Assembly (NCBI GenBank): GCA_947165275.1
Contig: CAMUZQ010000002.1
Span: 39,414-103,413, forward strand
Direction: 5' to 3'
Source of the DNA: an uncultured Lachnospiraceae bacterium
GTDB taxonomy: Bacteria > Bacillota > Clostridia > Lachnospirales > Lachnospiraceae
DNA: 64,000 nucleotides
Positions 43,840 through 52,550 of this stretch are shown here, piece by piece. Each line of letters begins with the position of its first letter. The first letter of the stretch is position 1. The translations under genes and the position numbers were made by a program. The notes under the pieces were generated by a model that had not been told where the DNA came from, searched no databases, and saw only the letters and a program-made list of their open reading frames with translations.

Positions 43840-45201
43840 ATGAGTACTTGGAATAACGAAAAAGAAGCGAGAGAGCAGATAAAGGAACTGGTTGCTCAGT
43901 ATTATCATGACTTCAAAGAAAAGAAGGAACCTTTTAAGCCAGGGGATAGAATTTCCTACGCATCCCGTGTGTTCGATGAAAAAGAGATGCAGGCACTGAC
44001 GGATGCAACTTTAGACTTTTGGCTTACCACCGGACGATTCGCAGATCAATTTGAAAAAGACTTTGCTTCCTGGATAGGTGTGAAGTATGCTCATCTGGTT
44101 AACTCGGGTTCATCTGCAAACCTTATCGCTTTTAATGTACTTACTGCTCCTGAACTTGGTGATCGTAATATTAAACGCGGCGATGAGGTAATCACAGTAG
44201 CCTGTGGCTTCCCAACAACCATAGCTCCAATTCTTCAGTATGGGGCTGTGCCGGTCTTCGTTGACGTTACCGTACCTCAGTATAACATTGATGTAAATAA
44301 GCTTGAAGCTGCAGTATCCGAGAAGACAAAGGCTGTCATGATCGCTCACACTCTCGGGAATCCATTTGATCTGAAAGCTGTGAAGGCATTCTGCGATAAG
44401 TACAATCTCTGGCTGGTGGAAGACAACTGCGATGCTTTAGGAACCAAGTACACGATCGATGGTGTGACGAAGTTCAGCGGTACATGGGGAGATATTGGAA
44501 CCTCATCCTTCTATCCGCCACATCATATGACTCTGGGTGAAGGCGGAGCTGTCTATACAGATAACCCTCTACTGCACCGTCTTATCTTATCCTATCGTGA
44601 CTGGGGACGCGACTGCATCTGCCCGTCTGGCCATGATGGAGTTTGTGGACATCGTTTTGATAGACAGTCCGGTGAACTTCCTTTCGGGTACGACCATAAG
44701 TACACTTATAGCCACTTCGGCTATAACCTTAAGGTTACAGATATGCAGGCGGCCGTTGGTTGTGAACAGCTAAAGAAGTTCCCGAGTTTTATAGAGAGAA
44801 GAAGACATAACTGGGAAAGATTGAAAGCCGCTTTAGAACCTGTGGCTGACAAACTAATTCTCCCGGAACCGGCGGAGAATTCTGAACCAAGCTGGTTCGG
44901 TTTCTTGATTTCTATAAAGCCGGATAGTGGTTTGGATAGGAACAAGATTACACAGTATGTGGAGGATCACAACGTACAAACAAGACTGCTATTCTCCGGC
45001 AATTTAATTAAACATCCGGCTTTTGACAAGATCAGAGATACAGACGCTTATAGAGTAGCAGGAAGCCTTGAAGTCACCGATTTCATTATGAACAATACAT
45101 TCTGGATTGGTGTGTATCCGGGAATGACTGATGAGATGATTGATTATATGGCTAAAGTTATTATTGAGGTTGTAAGGAATTGTGGATACGAAACAATGTG
45201 A
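43840..45201 (+). CDS. rfbH: CDP-4-keto-6-deoxyglucose 3-dehydrase, copy 2 (RfbH/E1 type)
   Basis: This 453-residue dehydrase has YPPHHMTLGEGG, with histidine in place of the PLP lysine, and the iron-sulfur cysteine region DCICPSGHDGVCGHRF. ATG 43840 follows ATGGAGGAAATC (ribosome binding site) and aligns with copy 1. The same frame is open upstream to about 43655, but that text belongs to the NUDIX remnant. The enzyme yields CDP-4-keto-3,6-dideoxyglucose. Arginine and isoleucine codons differ visibly from copy 1, so the copies have diverged at DNA level more than at protein level. No reductase partner is encoded nearby. Confidence 0.95.
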   Translation: MSTWNNEKEAREQIKELVAQYYHDFKEKKEPFKPGDRISYASRVFDEKEMQALTDATLDFWLTTGRFADQFEKDFASWIGVKYAHLVNSGSSANLIAFNVLTAPELGDRNIKRGDEVITVACGFPTTIAPILQYGAVPVFVDVTVPQYNIDVNKLEAAVSEKTKAVMIAHTLGNPFDLKAVKAFCDKYNLWLVEDNCDALGTKYTIDGVTKFSGTWGDIGTSSFYPPHHMTLGEGGAVYTDNPLLHRLILSYRDWGRDCICPSGHDGVCGHRFDRQSGELPFGYDHKYTYSHFGYNLKVTDMQAAVGCEQLKKFPSFIERRRHNWERLKAALEPVADKLILPEPAENSEPSWFGFLISIKPDSGLDRNKITQYVEDHNVQTRLLFSGNLIKHPAFDKIRDTDAYRVAGSLEVTDFIMNNTFWIGVYPGMTDEMIDYMAKVIIEVVRNCGYETM

Positions 45202-46162
45202 TAAAGAAAGCCTAGTAATCATCAATAAAGTGGTACTAATTGTTATTTGGTACGGAGAGGTCCCGTCAAACTTTGAGGTTTGGAGCAGATCAGCAGAATA
45301 TTTGAAGTCCCGATATGATTTTCTGATATTTTCTGATACGGATTTTTCGGAACAGTATATTCCAGAAAATGTAATTATATACAAAACTAGCATGGAAAAT
45401 CTGAAACAAAGGATTGAAATACGATTGGGAGTATTCATAAGCGTTAGGGATCCAAAAAGGTTCTGCGACTTCAGACCATTATTTGGGTATATATTTCACG
45501 ACAAGATAGCAGGTTATTCTTTCTGGGGTCATACAGATCTGGATGTTATTTGGGGAAATATGGAAAGAATAGTAAACGATAGCCTCTTATCCGAGATCGA
45601 TGTATTGTTAAATGGAGGACATTTTTCCATTTATAGAAATACGGAAAAAATAAATAAACTATATACACATGCAGGGGCAGTTTTCCCATGGAGAACGATT
45701 ATTTCACGAGATGCCCAATTTGCTTTTGATGAAGTGACGGGGATTCATTTGATAGCAAAAAAGTACAATATACAATCTGCAATAGGGACAGTAGACATGG
45801 TTGATGTCAATCCCGCACATTTCCGGTTTTCTAATAAGATGGAGAAAACAAACCCCAAATGTCAGGCATTCTATTTCGAACAGGGAAATCTATACAGAGT
45901 GAGGATGGAAGATAAACTCGAATATCAATCTTTATGTTATATTCATATTCCAAAAAGAAAGTTGAAAATATTAGATGATGAATTAGGGGATGCCTTCCGG
46001 ATTACGCCGTATGGTTACATTAAAAAAAAGAATTTGGGATGGCCGACAAAAGATGAACTACATGTAATGAATCCATTTCATGGTGACGATGTGGATAAGA
46101 GAGAAAAAAGAAAATATTACTTCAATAAGGCTATAGAAATAGCAAAAAGAAATCCATATTAA
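45182..46162 (+). CDS. DUF6625-like glycosyltransferase candidate
   Basis: This 326-residue protein has the pattern PSNFEVWSRSAEYLKSRYDFLIFSD, CDFRPLFGYIFHD and FWGHTDLDVIWGN, the last being a DxD-type metal site. Proteins of this sort, grouped under DUF6625, occur in capsule loci and are thought to be GT-A fold glycosyltransferases. GTG 45182 overlaps the end of rfbH by 20 bases. It separates rfbH from the aldolase in this copy of the module and has no equivalent in copy 1. It might transfer the finished branched sugar, which is a guess from position. Confidence 0.65.
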   Translation: MDTKQCDKESLVIINKVVLIVIWYGEVPSNFEVWSRSAEYLKSRYDFLIFSDTDFSEQYIPENVIIYKTSMENLKQRIEIRLGVFISVRDPKRFCDFRPLFGYIFHDKIAGYSFWGHTDLDVIWGNMERIVNDSLLSEIDVLLNGGHFSIYRNTEKINKLYTHAGAVFPWRTIISRDAQFAFDEVTGIHLIAKKYNIQSAIGTVDMVDVNPAHFRFSNKMEKTNPKCQAFYFEQGNLYRVRMEDKLEYQSLCYIHIPKRKLKILDDELGDAFRITPYGYIKKKNLGWPTKDELHVMNPFHGDDVDKREKRKYYFNKAIEIAKRNPY

Positions 46163-46278
46163 ATATATGTTCGTATTAAGCAGCATAATGCAGGAATTGA
46201 CAGTGCCTTTGGTAAAGGAAAGCAGAAAAGATGGGATAGCTGCAAATAATGAAGGTTCAAATAAAGGAGGACAAATAG

Positions 46279-47889
46279 ATGTTCAACGTTCAGCTTCTTG
46301 ATTGTACATTGAGAGATGGTGCGTATATAGTCGACTCTCAATTTGGAGATGGTGCGATTAGAGGAATTATTAACAAATTGCAAGAAGTGGGAGCAGAGGT
46401 TATAGAATGCGGTTGGTTGAAGGACAAAGCTCATGTGGCTGGGAGCTCTTTTTTTCATGTCCCTGCAGATGTTATTCCTTATCTAACGAACCGGAAAGAT
46501 CATATAATCTATTCCGTGATGATAGACTGGGATCGTTATAACCTAGACAGCCTTCCACCTTATGATGGAAAGTCAATCAATGCGGTACGTGTGGTATTTC
46601 CGCATGGAAAACATGTGGAAGGAATGGAAATCGGCAGACAGATAAAAGAAAAAGGATACAAAGTGCTATTCCAAAGCGCGAATACGCTCGCTTATAGTAA
46701 TGACGATTTGATTGCGCTTGCGCGGGAAGCAAACAAGATAAAGCCAGTGGCATTGTCCGTAGTAGACACTTTCGGTGCAATGTTTGAGGAAGATCTTGAA
46801 CGAATTGTTAAAGTTTTGGATGATAATCTTGATCCTGAAATCAAACTTGGTTTCCATTCTCATAACAATCAACAACTAGCTTTTGCATTAACAATTCATT
46901 TTATCCGATATTTCAGTGATAAGCGCAGAGACATTATGGTTGATTCCACTTTGTGTGGAATGGGAAGAGGAGCAGGAAACGCCACAACCGAGTTGGTTGC
47001 AAGTTATTTGAATCGAAAATATGATTGCCATTACAACTTAGATGCGGTGATGGATGCAATTGATATCTATATGGGATATTTCCAGGAGAATTATAAATGG
47101 GGTTATTCTACACCGTATTTCATAGCAGGTGTGTATCAATGCCATGTGAATAATATCGCCTATCTGTTGAACAATCACCGGACCAGTGCCAGGGATATGC
47201 GTAATATCATTGAATCCATGGGGCAAGCAGACAGAAGAAAGTACGATTATGACCTCTTGGAAAAAAAATATATAGGAATTGTTAATAGGAAGGTTGATGA
47301 TACTGATGCGAAAACAAAATTGGAGAAAACACTGACTGGGCGGAACATTGTGTTGGTAGCACCAGGCAAAACTTCAGTTGATGAGCAGGGAAAGATTAAA
47401 GAATACATTCAAGATAAAGATGCTATTGTGATAGCAGTAAATGCTATTGTTCCTGGATACGACTATGATTTCGCTTTCTTTGTCAATCCTGCTAGATATG
47501 AATATGCTCGAGAAACACTGGTCGAAGGATTTAGTAAAGTTAGAAAGGTAGTCTTATCAAATATTAAATCGGAGGCAGATGAGAATGAGATTGTTATCGC
47601 ATATGACCATGCAGTAAAGCAGGGATGGCCACATTTTGACAATGCAGTGATATGTGCGCTAAGGCTGTTGGATTGGATCGGGGTGAAAGAGGTTTCTCTT
47701 GCAGGATTCGATGGATTCAAGATGCGATACAATGAAAGTTATGCGGATCCGCAACTTCCTACATTGAATCCGGAAAACAAGTGGGATGAACTCAATGAGG
47801 AGATCCTAAATATGTTTACTGAGTATAAAGAGAATTCAGAGAACTGTAGGGTGATTCATTTCCTTACAGAAAGTCTTTTTAACAAGTGA
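46279..47889 (+). CDS. DRE-TIM (HMG-CoA lyase-like) aldolase with extra C-terminal domain, copy 2
   Basis: This 536-residue protein is closely similar to the reverse-strand copy at 31141. LLDCTLRDGAYIVD stands at the N-terminus, GFHSHNNQQLAF carries the two metal histidines, and CGMGRGAGNATTE follows. A second domain starts at about residue 355 with IVLVAPGKTS and ends near LTESLFNK. ATG 46279 has the ribosome binding site AAAGGAGGA. It is followed after 10 bases by the YerE-like gene, so the two products are made together. The likely chemistry is metal-dependent aldol cleavage or addition with a 2-oxoacid; the substrate is unknown. Confidence 0.82.
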   Translation: MFNVQLLDCTLRDGAYIVDSQFGDGAIRGIINKLQEVGAEVIECGWLKDKAHVAGSSFFHVPADVIPYLTNRKDHIIYSVMIDWDRYNLDSLPPYDGKSINAVRVVFPHGKHVEGMEIGRQIKEKGYKVLFQSANTLAYSNDDLIALAREANKIKPVALSVVDTFGAMFEEDLERIVKVLDDNLDPEIKLGFHSHNNQQLAFALTIHFIRYFSDKRRDIMVDSTLCGMGRGAGNATTELVASYLNRKYDCHYNLDAVMDAIDIYMGYFQENYKWGYSTPYFIAGVYQCHVNNIAYLLNNHRTSARDMRNIIESMGQADRRKYDYDLLEKKYIGIVNRKVDDTDAKTKLEKTLTGRNIVLVAPGKTSVDEQGKIKEYIQDKDAIVIAVNAIVPGYDYDFAFFVNPARYEYARETLVEGFSKVRKVVLSNIKSEADENEIVIAYDHAVKQGWPHFDNAVICALRLLDWIGVKEVSLAGFDGFKMRYNESYADPQLPTLNPENKWDELNEEILNMFTEYKENSENCRVIHFLTESLFNK

Positions 47890-47899
47890 GGTAAGATAG

Positions 47900-49702
47900 A
47901 TGATTAAACTATCTGATTACGTTATTAAGATGCTAGAGAAAACTGGGGCGAAGCATATGTTTATGCTTCCTGGTGGAGGCGCAATGCATCTGAACGATTC
48001 CTTAGGGAAAAGTGATGTGATTCGCTTTATTTGTTGTCAACATGAACAGGCAGCATCCATGGCCGCGGAGGCTTATGCTCGGGTGAATAATATTATCGGG
48101 CTACTGATGGTGACCACTGGTCCTGGGGGAACGAATGCATTGACTGGTGTTGCTGGCGCATATCTTGAATCTACACCTTTGTTCGTCATTTCAGGACAGG
48201 TGAAGCGTTTGGATATGATTAACAACCAGGGAATCCGACAGCAGGGCATGCAGGAACTGGATATCATCTCCGTTGTTCAATCCATGACCAAGTATGCGGC
48301 GTTGGTGGATGATCCGCAGATGGTTCGCTATCATATGGAGCGTGCATTGTATGAAGCTACGCATGGACGGAAAGGACCGGTATGGCTTGATATCCCGTTG
48401 GATGTGCAGGCTACTATGATTGATGAAGATAAGCTGATCGGCTACACGCCGTTCGAGATTCCAGCAGACGAGATATTTATAGAAAAAAAGGCAATCGAAA
48501 CAATTGAGCGGATCAATTCAGCAGAACGCCCTGTGATGATGGCTGGAAACGGTATTCGGCTTTCTAATGCTATGGATGTGTTCAGCGAATTGGCCCAAGC
48601 TTTAAATATTCCTGTACTGACTACATGGAACGGAATTGATCTGATTGAGGAAACTAATCCCCTGTATTACGGTCGCCCGGGAGGGCTCGGCCATCGATAT
48701 GCCAATTTTATTCAGCAAAATGCGGATCTGTTCATCTCTATTGGCGCACGGTTGAACCTACTGCAAACAGGATACAACTTTAATGGATTTGCCAGGGGCG
48801 CTTACAAGATCATGATTGACATCGATCGGAACGAGCTACAGAAGACCAACGTTCGTCCGGATATGATTGTTTGCGCTGATGCGGGATTATATATCAAGAA
48901 AATTCTAGAACATAAGGATCTAATCAAACCTGTTAACCGGTCTGCTTGGTTTGCCTACGGAGACCGGCTGAAAGAAAGGTATCCTATCATTCTACCGGAA
49001 TATCGCAAACAGAAGGACTGTGTGAATACTTACTGCCTGGTGGACGAGCTAGCAGAACAGATGAACACGGACGATGTTTATGTATCTGGAAGTTCTGGCA
49101 GTTGTATCGATATCTCAATGCAGGCTTTCCGAGTGAAGAAAGGTCAGCGAGTTTTCTGTACAAAGGGCCTTGCTTCCATGGGATACGGTTTGCCTTCCAC
49201 GATTGGAGCATGCTTGGCCAGCGGAGGGAAAAGGACAATCAGCGTGAATGGAGATGGCGGATTTGTGATGAATATTCAAGAGTTGGAGACAATCCGACGT
49301 CTTCGATTGCCAATCAAGGTTTTTGTTCTTTCTAATCGTGGGTACGGCGCCATTCAGGCGACACAGACTAATCTGTTTAACAATCATTTTGTTGCTTGTA
49401 ACGAACAATCTGACTTGTCACTACCGCATGTAGCGAAAATTGCGGAGGCTTATGGGCTGAAGGCAATTGTAATTGCAAAGCCGGATGAACTGAAGGATAA
49501 AGTGGAGGAAGCACTGGCATACGACGGCCCCGTGATTTGTGAGGTGACTACGCCGATTAGTCTGACGGCCTCGCCAAAACAGGTGTCATATAAACGGTCC
49601 GACGGGCAGATGGAATCCTTGCCGCTAGAATTTATGAATCCGCCGATTTCCGATGAAGAGATGAAGGAGAACATGATTATCCCTATGTTTGAAAAAGCAT
49701 AA
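47900..49702 (+). CDS. YerE-like thiamine diphosphate carboligase, copy 2
   Basis: This 600-residue paralog of the enzyme at 8022 has the same start (MIKLSDYVIKMLEKTG), the catalytic Glu49 in CCQHEQAASMAAEAYAR, and the GDGGFVMN...LSNRGYG cofactor motif. Both copies share a C-terminal tail ending IPMFE, not expected in a housekeeping acetolactate synthase. Placement between the aldolase and epimerase genes, with rfbF, rfbG and rfbH upstream, supports two-carbon transfer onto C4 of a CDP-keto sugar, as YerE does. This remains an inference. Confidence 0.82.
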   Translation: MIKLSDYVIKMLEKTGAKHMFMLPGGGAMHLNDSLGKSDVIRFICCQHEQAASMAAEAYARVNNIIGLLMVTTGPGGTNALTGVAGAYLESTPLFVISGQVKRLDMINNQGIRQQGMQELDIISVVQSMTKYAALVDDPQMVRYHMERALYEATHGRKGPVWLDIPLDVQATMIDEDKLIGYTPFEIPADEIFIEKKAIETIERINSAERPVMMAGNGIRLSNAMDVFSELAQALNIPVLTTWNGIDLIEETNPLYYGRPGGLGHRYANFIQQNADLFISIGARLNLLQTGYNFNGFARGAYKIMIDIDRNELQKTNVRPDMIVCADAGLYIKKILEHKDLIKPVNRSAWFAYGDRLKERYPIILPEYRKQKDCVNTYCLVDELAEQMNTDDVYVSGSSGSCIDISMQAFRVKKGQRVFCTKGLASMGYGLPSTIGACLASGGKRTISVNGDGGFVMNIQELETIRRLRLPIKVFVLSNRGYGAIQATQTNLFNNHFVACNEQSDLSLPHVAKIAEAYGLKAIVIAKPDELKDKVEEALAYDGPVICEVTTPISLTASPKQVSYKRSDGQMESLPLEFMNPPISDEEMKENMIIPMFEKA

Positions 49703-49715
49703 ATGAGGTATTGTT

Positions 49716-50636
49716 ATGACGATTCAAAACGCCATCATATCTGGAGCGACTGGAACAATTGGAACTGCATTGACAGAATTAATGGTTAATCAGGGAGCAA
49801 ATGTGTTGATCTTGACCAGAGCAGAGTCTGGACGAAATCACCGTATCATTGAACATCCTAACGTATGGGTACTACAATGTGACTATCAACACCTGGATGA
49901 GGTGGAAAACAAAACCGGAAAAGAATGGGATTGTTTCTTCCATTTTGCGTGGGCCGGAGCAGCGGGCGATGAACGGAATGATATGTTCCTCCAGAACAAT
50001 AATGTGAAAGTGGCGTTATCGGCAGTAGGTTTTGCGAAACGATTTGGATGTCGAAAATTTATTGGAGCTGGGTCACAAGCAGAATACGGCAGGGTAAGTA
50101 TGAAGCTGAAACCAGAAACTCCGACGTTTCCAGAAAACGGATATGGATATGCAAAGCTGTGCGCAGGATATATGACCAGGGATTATGCGCATCATCTTGG
50201 CATGGAACATAATTGGTTGAGAGTATTGAGTGTTTTCGGTCTACATGATGGCGTGAACTCCATGATAGCTCAAACAGTGAACAGCCTGAAAGAAGGCATC
50301 TCCCTTGATTATACAAAGGGGGATCAGATCTGGGATTATGTATACAACAAAGACGCGGCTAAAGCATTTTATTGTGTCGCAGAGAAGGGGATTGATGGCA
50401 AAACTTATGTTTTGAGTAGCGGGGCAGAAAGGCCATTAGCAGAGTATTTATCATGTGTGAGAGACATTATTGCACCTAAAGTGGTTCTAAAACTTGGCGC
50501 TAGACCTTATGGGAACAATCAGATAATGTACCTGGCTGGGGATAGTTCTGAACTAATAACGGATACAGGCTACTATCCGGCGTATTCGTTTGAACAAGGA
50601 ATTCTGGATATGCTGAATTGCAATCCTCTTGAATAA
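49716..50636 (+). CDS. NAD-dependent epimerase/dehydratase, copy 2
   Basis: This 306-residue extended SDR has ISGATGTIGTALTE at residues 7-20, GAGSQAEYGRVS with the catalytic serine, and NGYGYAKLCAGYM with Tyr-x-x-x-Lys. It is paralogous to the 32797 product. It lies 13 bases after the YerE-like gene and would reduce or epimerise the branched CDP-sugar (inference). Confidence 0.88.
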   Translation: MTIQNAIISGATGTIGTALTELMVNQGANVLILTRAESGRNHRIIEHPNVWVLQCDYQHLDEVENKTGKEWDCFFHFAWAGAAGDERNDMFLQNNNVKVALSAVGFAKRFGCRKFIGAGSQAEYGRVSMKLKPETPTFPENGYGYAKLCAGYMTRDYAHHLGMEHNWLRVLSVFGLHDGVNSMIAQTVNSLKEGISLDYTKGDQIWDYVYNKDAAKAFYCVAEKGIDGKTYVLSSGAERPLAEYLSCVRDIIAPKVVLKLGARPYGNNQIMYLAGDSSELITDTGYYPAYSFEQGILDMLNCNPLE

Positions 50637-50663
50637 CGTTGCTTGTTGAATTGGTGAGTTAAT

Positions 50664-51329
50664 ATGAGCATACAAAGCGTAGTTTTTGATCTAGATGGAA
50701 CATTGATAGATACAAGTAAAGGAATTGTTGAAGCAATTGCTCACACAATAGAAGAATTAAAGCTTCCTATGATTTCAAAGGAGGAACTATTCTGTTTTGT
50801 TGGTCCTCCACTGAAGACATCGTTCATTAATCTATATGGCTGTAGCGAGGAAAAAGGGCAAGAAGCAACAAACATATTCAGAGAGTACTACAAGAATGTT
50901 TCGATGCTAAAAGCTCTTCCGTATGATGGGATATATGATCTTTGTGAAGACTTGTCGCATAAAGGTATCAAGATGGCTGTTGCGACAAACAAAAGAGAAG
51001 ACTTGGCTGTAGATATTCTAAAGCACTTTAAGCTAGATAGATACTTTGATGTGATTCATGGATCTGATAATCAAGGCAGATTATTAAAAGAAGAGCTTGT
51101 TCAAAAATGTGTGATAGAAATGGGAACTACTCTTCAGGGAACTGTTTTAATTGGTGACACAGTCGGTGATGCAGATGCTGCAGAAAAGGCGAGGGTTAAA
51201 TTCATGGGCGTGTGCTATGGATTCGGTTTCACGATAGATGAGAAACGGAGCAAGGATAGTACTTTTGAGTATGCAGAGAATACACGCGACTTGATGCAGC
51301 TGTTGACAAAATTAATTATGGGGGAATGA
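50664..51329 (+). CDS. HAD family phosphatase
   Basis: This 221-residue haloacid dehalogenase family hydrolase has motif I FDLDGTLIDTS, motif II VATNKRE, and motif IV VLIGDTVGDADAA. It resembles phosphoglycolate phosphatase-like enzymes with a helical cap domain. In this location it might dephosphorylate a sugar or side-product, but no substrate can be named. It is the last gene of the copy 2 module, 27 bases behind the epimerase. Confidence 0.85.
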   Translation: MSIQSVVFDLDGTLIDTSKGIVEAIAHTIEELKLPMISKEELFCFVGPPLKTSFINLYGCSEEKGQEATNIFREYYKNVSMLKALPYDGIYDLCEDLSHKGIKMAVATNKREDLAVDILKHFKLDRYFDVIHGSDNQGRLLKEELVQKCVIEMGTTLQGTVLIGDTVGDADAAEKARVKFMGVCYGFGFTIDEKRSKDSTFEYAENTRDLMQLLTKLIMGE

Positions 51330-51332
51330 GAA

Positions 51333-52319
51333 GTGAATGTTTTTTACTTTTCAAGTGATACATATCTAAGATTAGCAGCTGTATCAATGATATCGCTTCT
51401 CCACAATAATAAAACAATTGAATTTGTCCACTTCTATATTGCTGATGATGGAATCAAAGAGGAAACAAAAGCATTGTTAGCGAAAATGCTTAGTAAGTAT
51501 AAAGCAGATATTACTTATATTCCGTTGCCTGATCCATCAGAATTATTGGATTTTCCGTTCAAAGATCGTTATCAAATAGGACATTCGTATCCGAGAATGT
51601 GTATAGCAAGATTACTTCCTGAATCAATAGAAAGAGTTATTATACTAGACTCTGATACCTTAGTATTAGGAGATCTTGGAAAACTCTGGAACTGTGAGAT
51701 GGGGGATAATATATTGGCTGGTGTTGTGGATTGTCTGAATCTAAAAGCATTCAACAAACAATTTGCACTAGCAGACGGGCAGTTCTATTGTAATGCTGGA
51801 ATGTTTCTTGTCGATTTGAAAAAATGGCGAGAACAGAGAATAGAAGATGTGATTATCACGACAATAAAAGAAAACAATGGTAATATATTCTTCTTTGAAC
51901 AAACGCTAATGAATTTCAGCTGTCGTGGGAAAATACATAAGCTGCATCCTAGATATAATTCCTATACATTGTTTTATGCTTTCGAATATGATAATTTGAT
52001 TACATGGCGTCAGCCAACAGTTTTTTATGATAAGACTGAAGTGCAGGAGGCCATTGAAGATCCTTATATCATACATTTTACCCGCAACTTTTACATGAAG
52101 AGTCATCCGTGGAAAGAGGGGTCTGAACACCCACTAACTGAAGTGTACCGAAGGTATATGATGATGACACCATGGAAGGAATTGTGGAAGGATAATAGGA
52201 CTGCAAAACAAGAAAGGCAATATAAATTGTGGCATAAAATACCGCAGAGGATGCTTTGTTGGGGAGCAAACATCCTGTATAATAAAATACGTCCCCTTAT
52301 GACATGGAGAAATGAATGA
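51333..52319 (+). CDS. Family 8 glycosyltransferase
   Basis: This 328-residue GT-A enzyme of the GT8 group has FSSDTYLRLAAVSMISLL at the N-terminus, RVIILDSDTLVLGDL with the DxD metal site, and YCNAGMFLVDLKKWRE. These enzymes are galactosyl- or glucosyltransferases using UDP-sugars with retention. GTG 51333 lies three bases after the HAD stop, with GGAATGAGA upstream. The C-terminal HFTRNFYMKSHPWKEG is a conserved GT8 pattern. Confidence 0.92.
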   Translation: MNVFYFSSDTYLRLAAVSMISLLHNNKTIEFVHFYIADDGIKEETKALLAKMLSKYKADITYIPLPDPSELLDFPFKDRYQIGHSYPRMCIARLLPESIERVIILDSDTLVLGDLGKLWNCEMGDNILAGVVDCLNLKAFNKQFALADGQFYCNAGMFLVDLKKWREQRIEDVIITTIKENNGNIFFFEQTLMNFSCRGKIHKLHPRYNSYTLFYAFEYDNLITWRQPTVFYDKTEVQEAIEDPYIIHFTRNFYMKSHPWKEGSEHPLTEVYRRYMMMTPWKELWKDNRTAKQERQYKLWHKIPQRMLCWGANILYNKIRPLMTWRNE

Positions 52320-52364
52320 ACAGACTTCCAGACACGGAAATATATGCATGAGGGAGAGTAAATA

Positions 52365-52532
52365 ATGACAGCCTATAATCCCAATGCTTTTCTTATTTTG
52401 ACATATGATAGTCACGATTTCTTGCAGGCGCAGGTAGATAGCATATTCAATTAAGAAGGTGTAGATATCAATCACATAATTCGAGATGATGGATCGACTG
52501 ACGAAACACATAGGAAACTTGGATGTTATTAG
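52365..52532 (+). pseudogene. N-terminal fragment of a GT2 glycosyltransferase
   Basis: ATG 52365 begins AYNPNAFLILTYDSHDFLQAQVDSIFN, then meets an in-frame TAA at 52452-52454. Continuing past it gives EGVDINHIIRDDGSTDETHRK, containing the DDGSTD motif that defines GT2 enzymes, and a second stop at 52530-52532. No further GT2 sequence follows before the acyltransferase. It is the remnant of one glycosyltransferase gene lost from the locus. Confidence 0.75.
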
Positions 52533-52550
52533 ATTGATAGGTAAAAGGCA

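Larger units (their letters stand above)
42830..43843 (+). pseudogene. NUDIX hydrolase split by an IS200-like insertion
   Basis: A 44-residue start (42830-42964) reads MSLTSAIQKLKEKMKSAG...GLGTEMVLFSSTLALVV, which resembles the N-terminus of NUDIX hydrolases found in rfb loci. It then runs into the insertion and stops at TAA 42962-42964. After the element, text resembling the same family's C-terminus (CRLPDKYSFESFNPNEELPGHLEWFDTMPE) reappears from about 43655. Its true 3' end is unclear because a shift near 43770 may connect to KKLIKKAEYGGNHQ and TGA 43841-43843. That stop overlaps the rfbH ATG, as expected for a formerly coupled gene. NUDIX identity is by eye and moderate. Confidence 0.45.

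Noticed and set aside
43640..43843. Small 67-codon open frame just before rfbH copy 2
   Set aside because: It spans the IS200-like right end and the NUDIX remnant and is best explained as a pseudogene tail rather than an independent gene.
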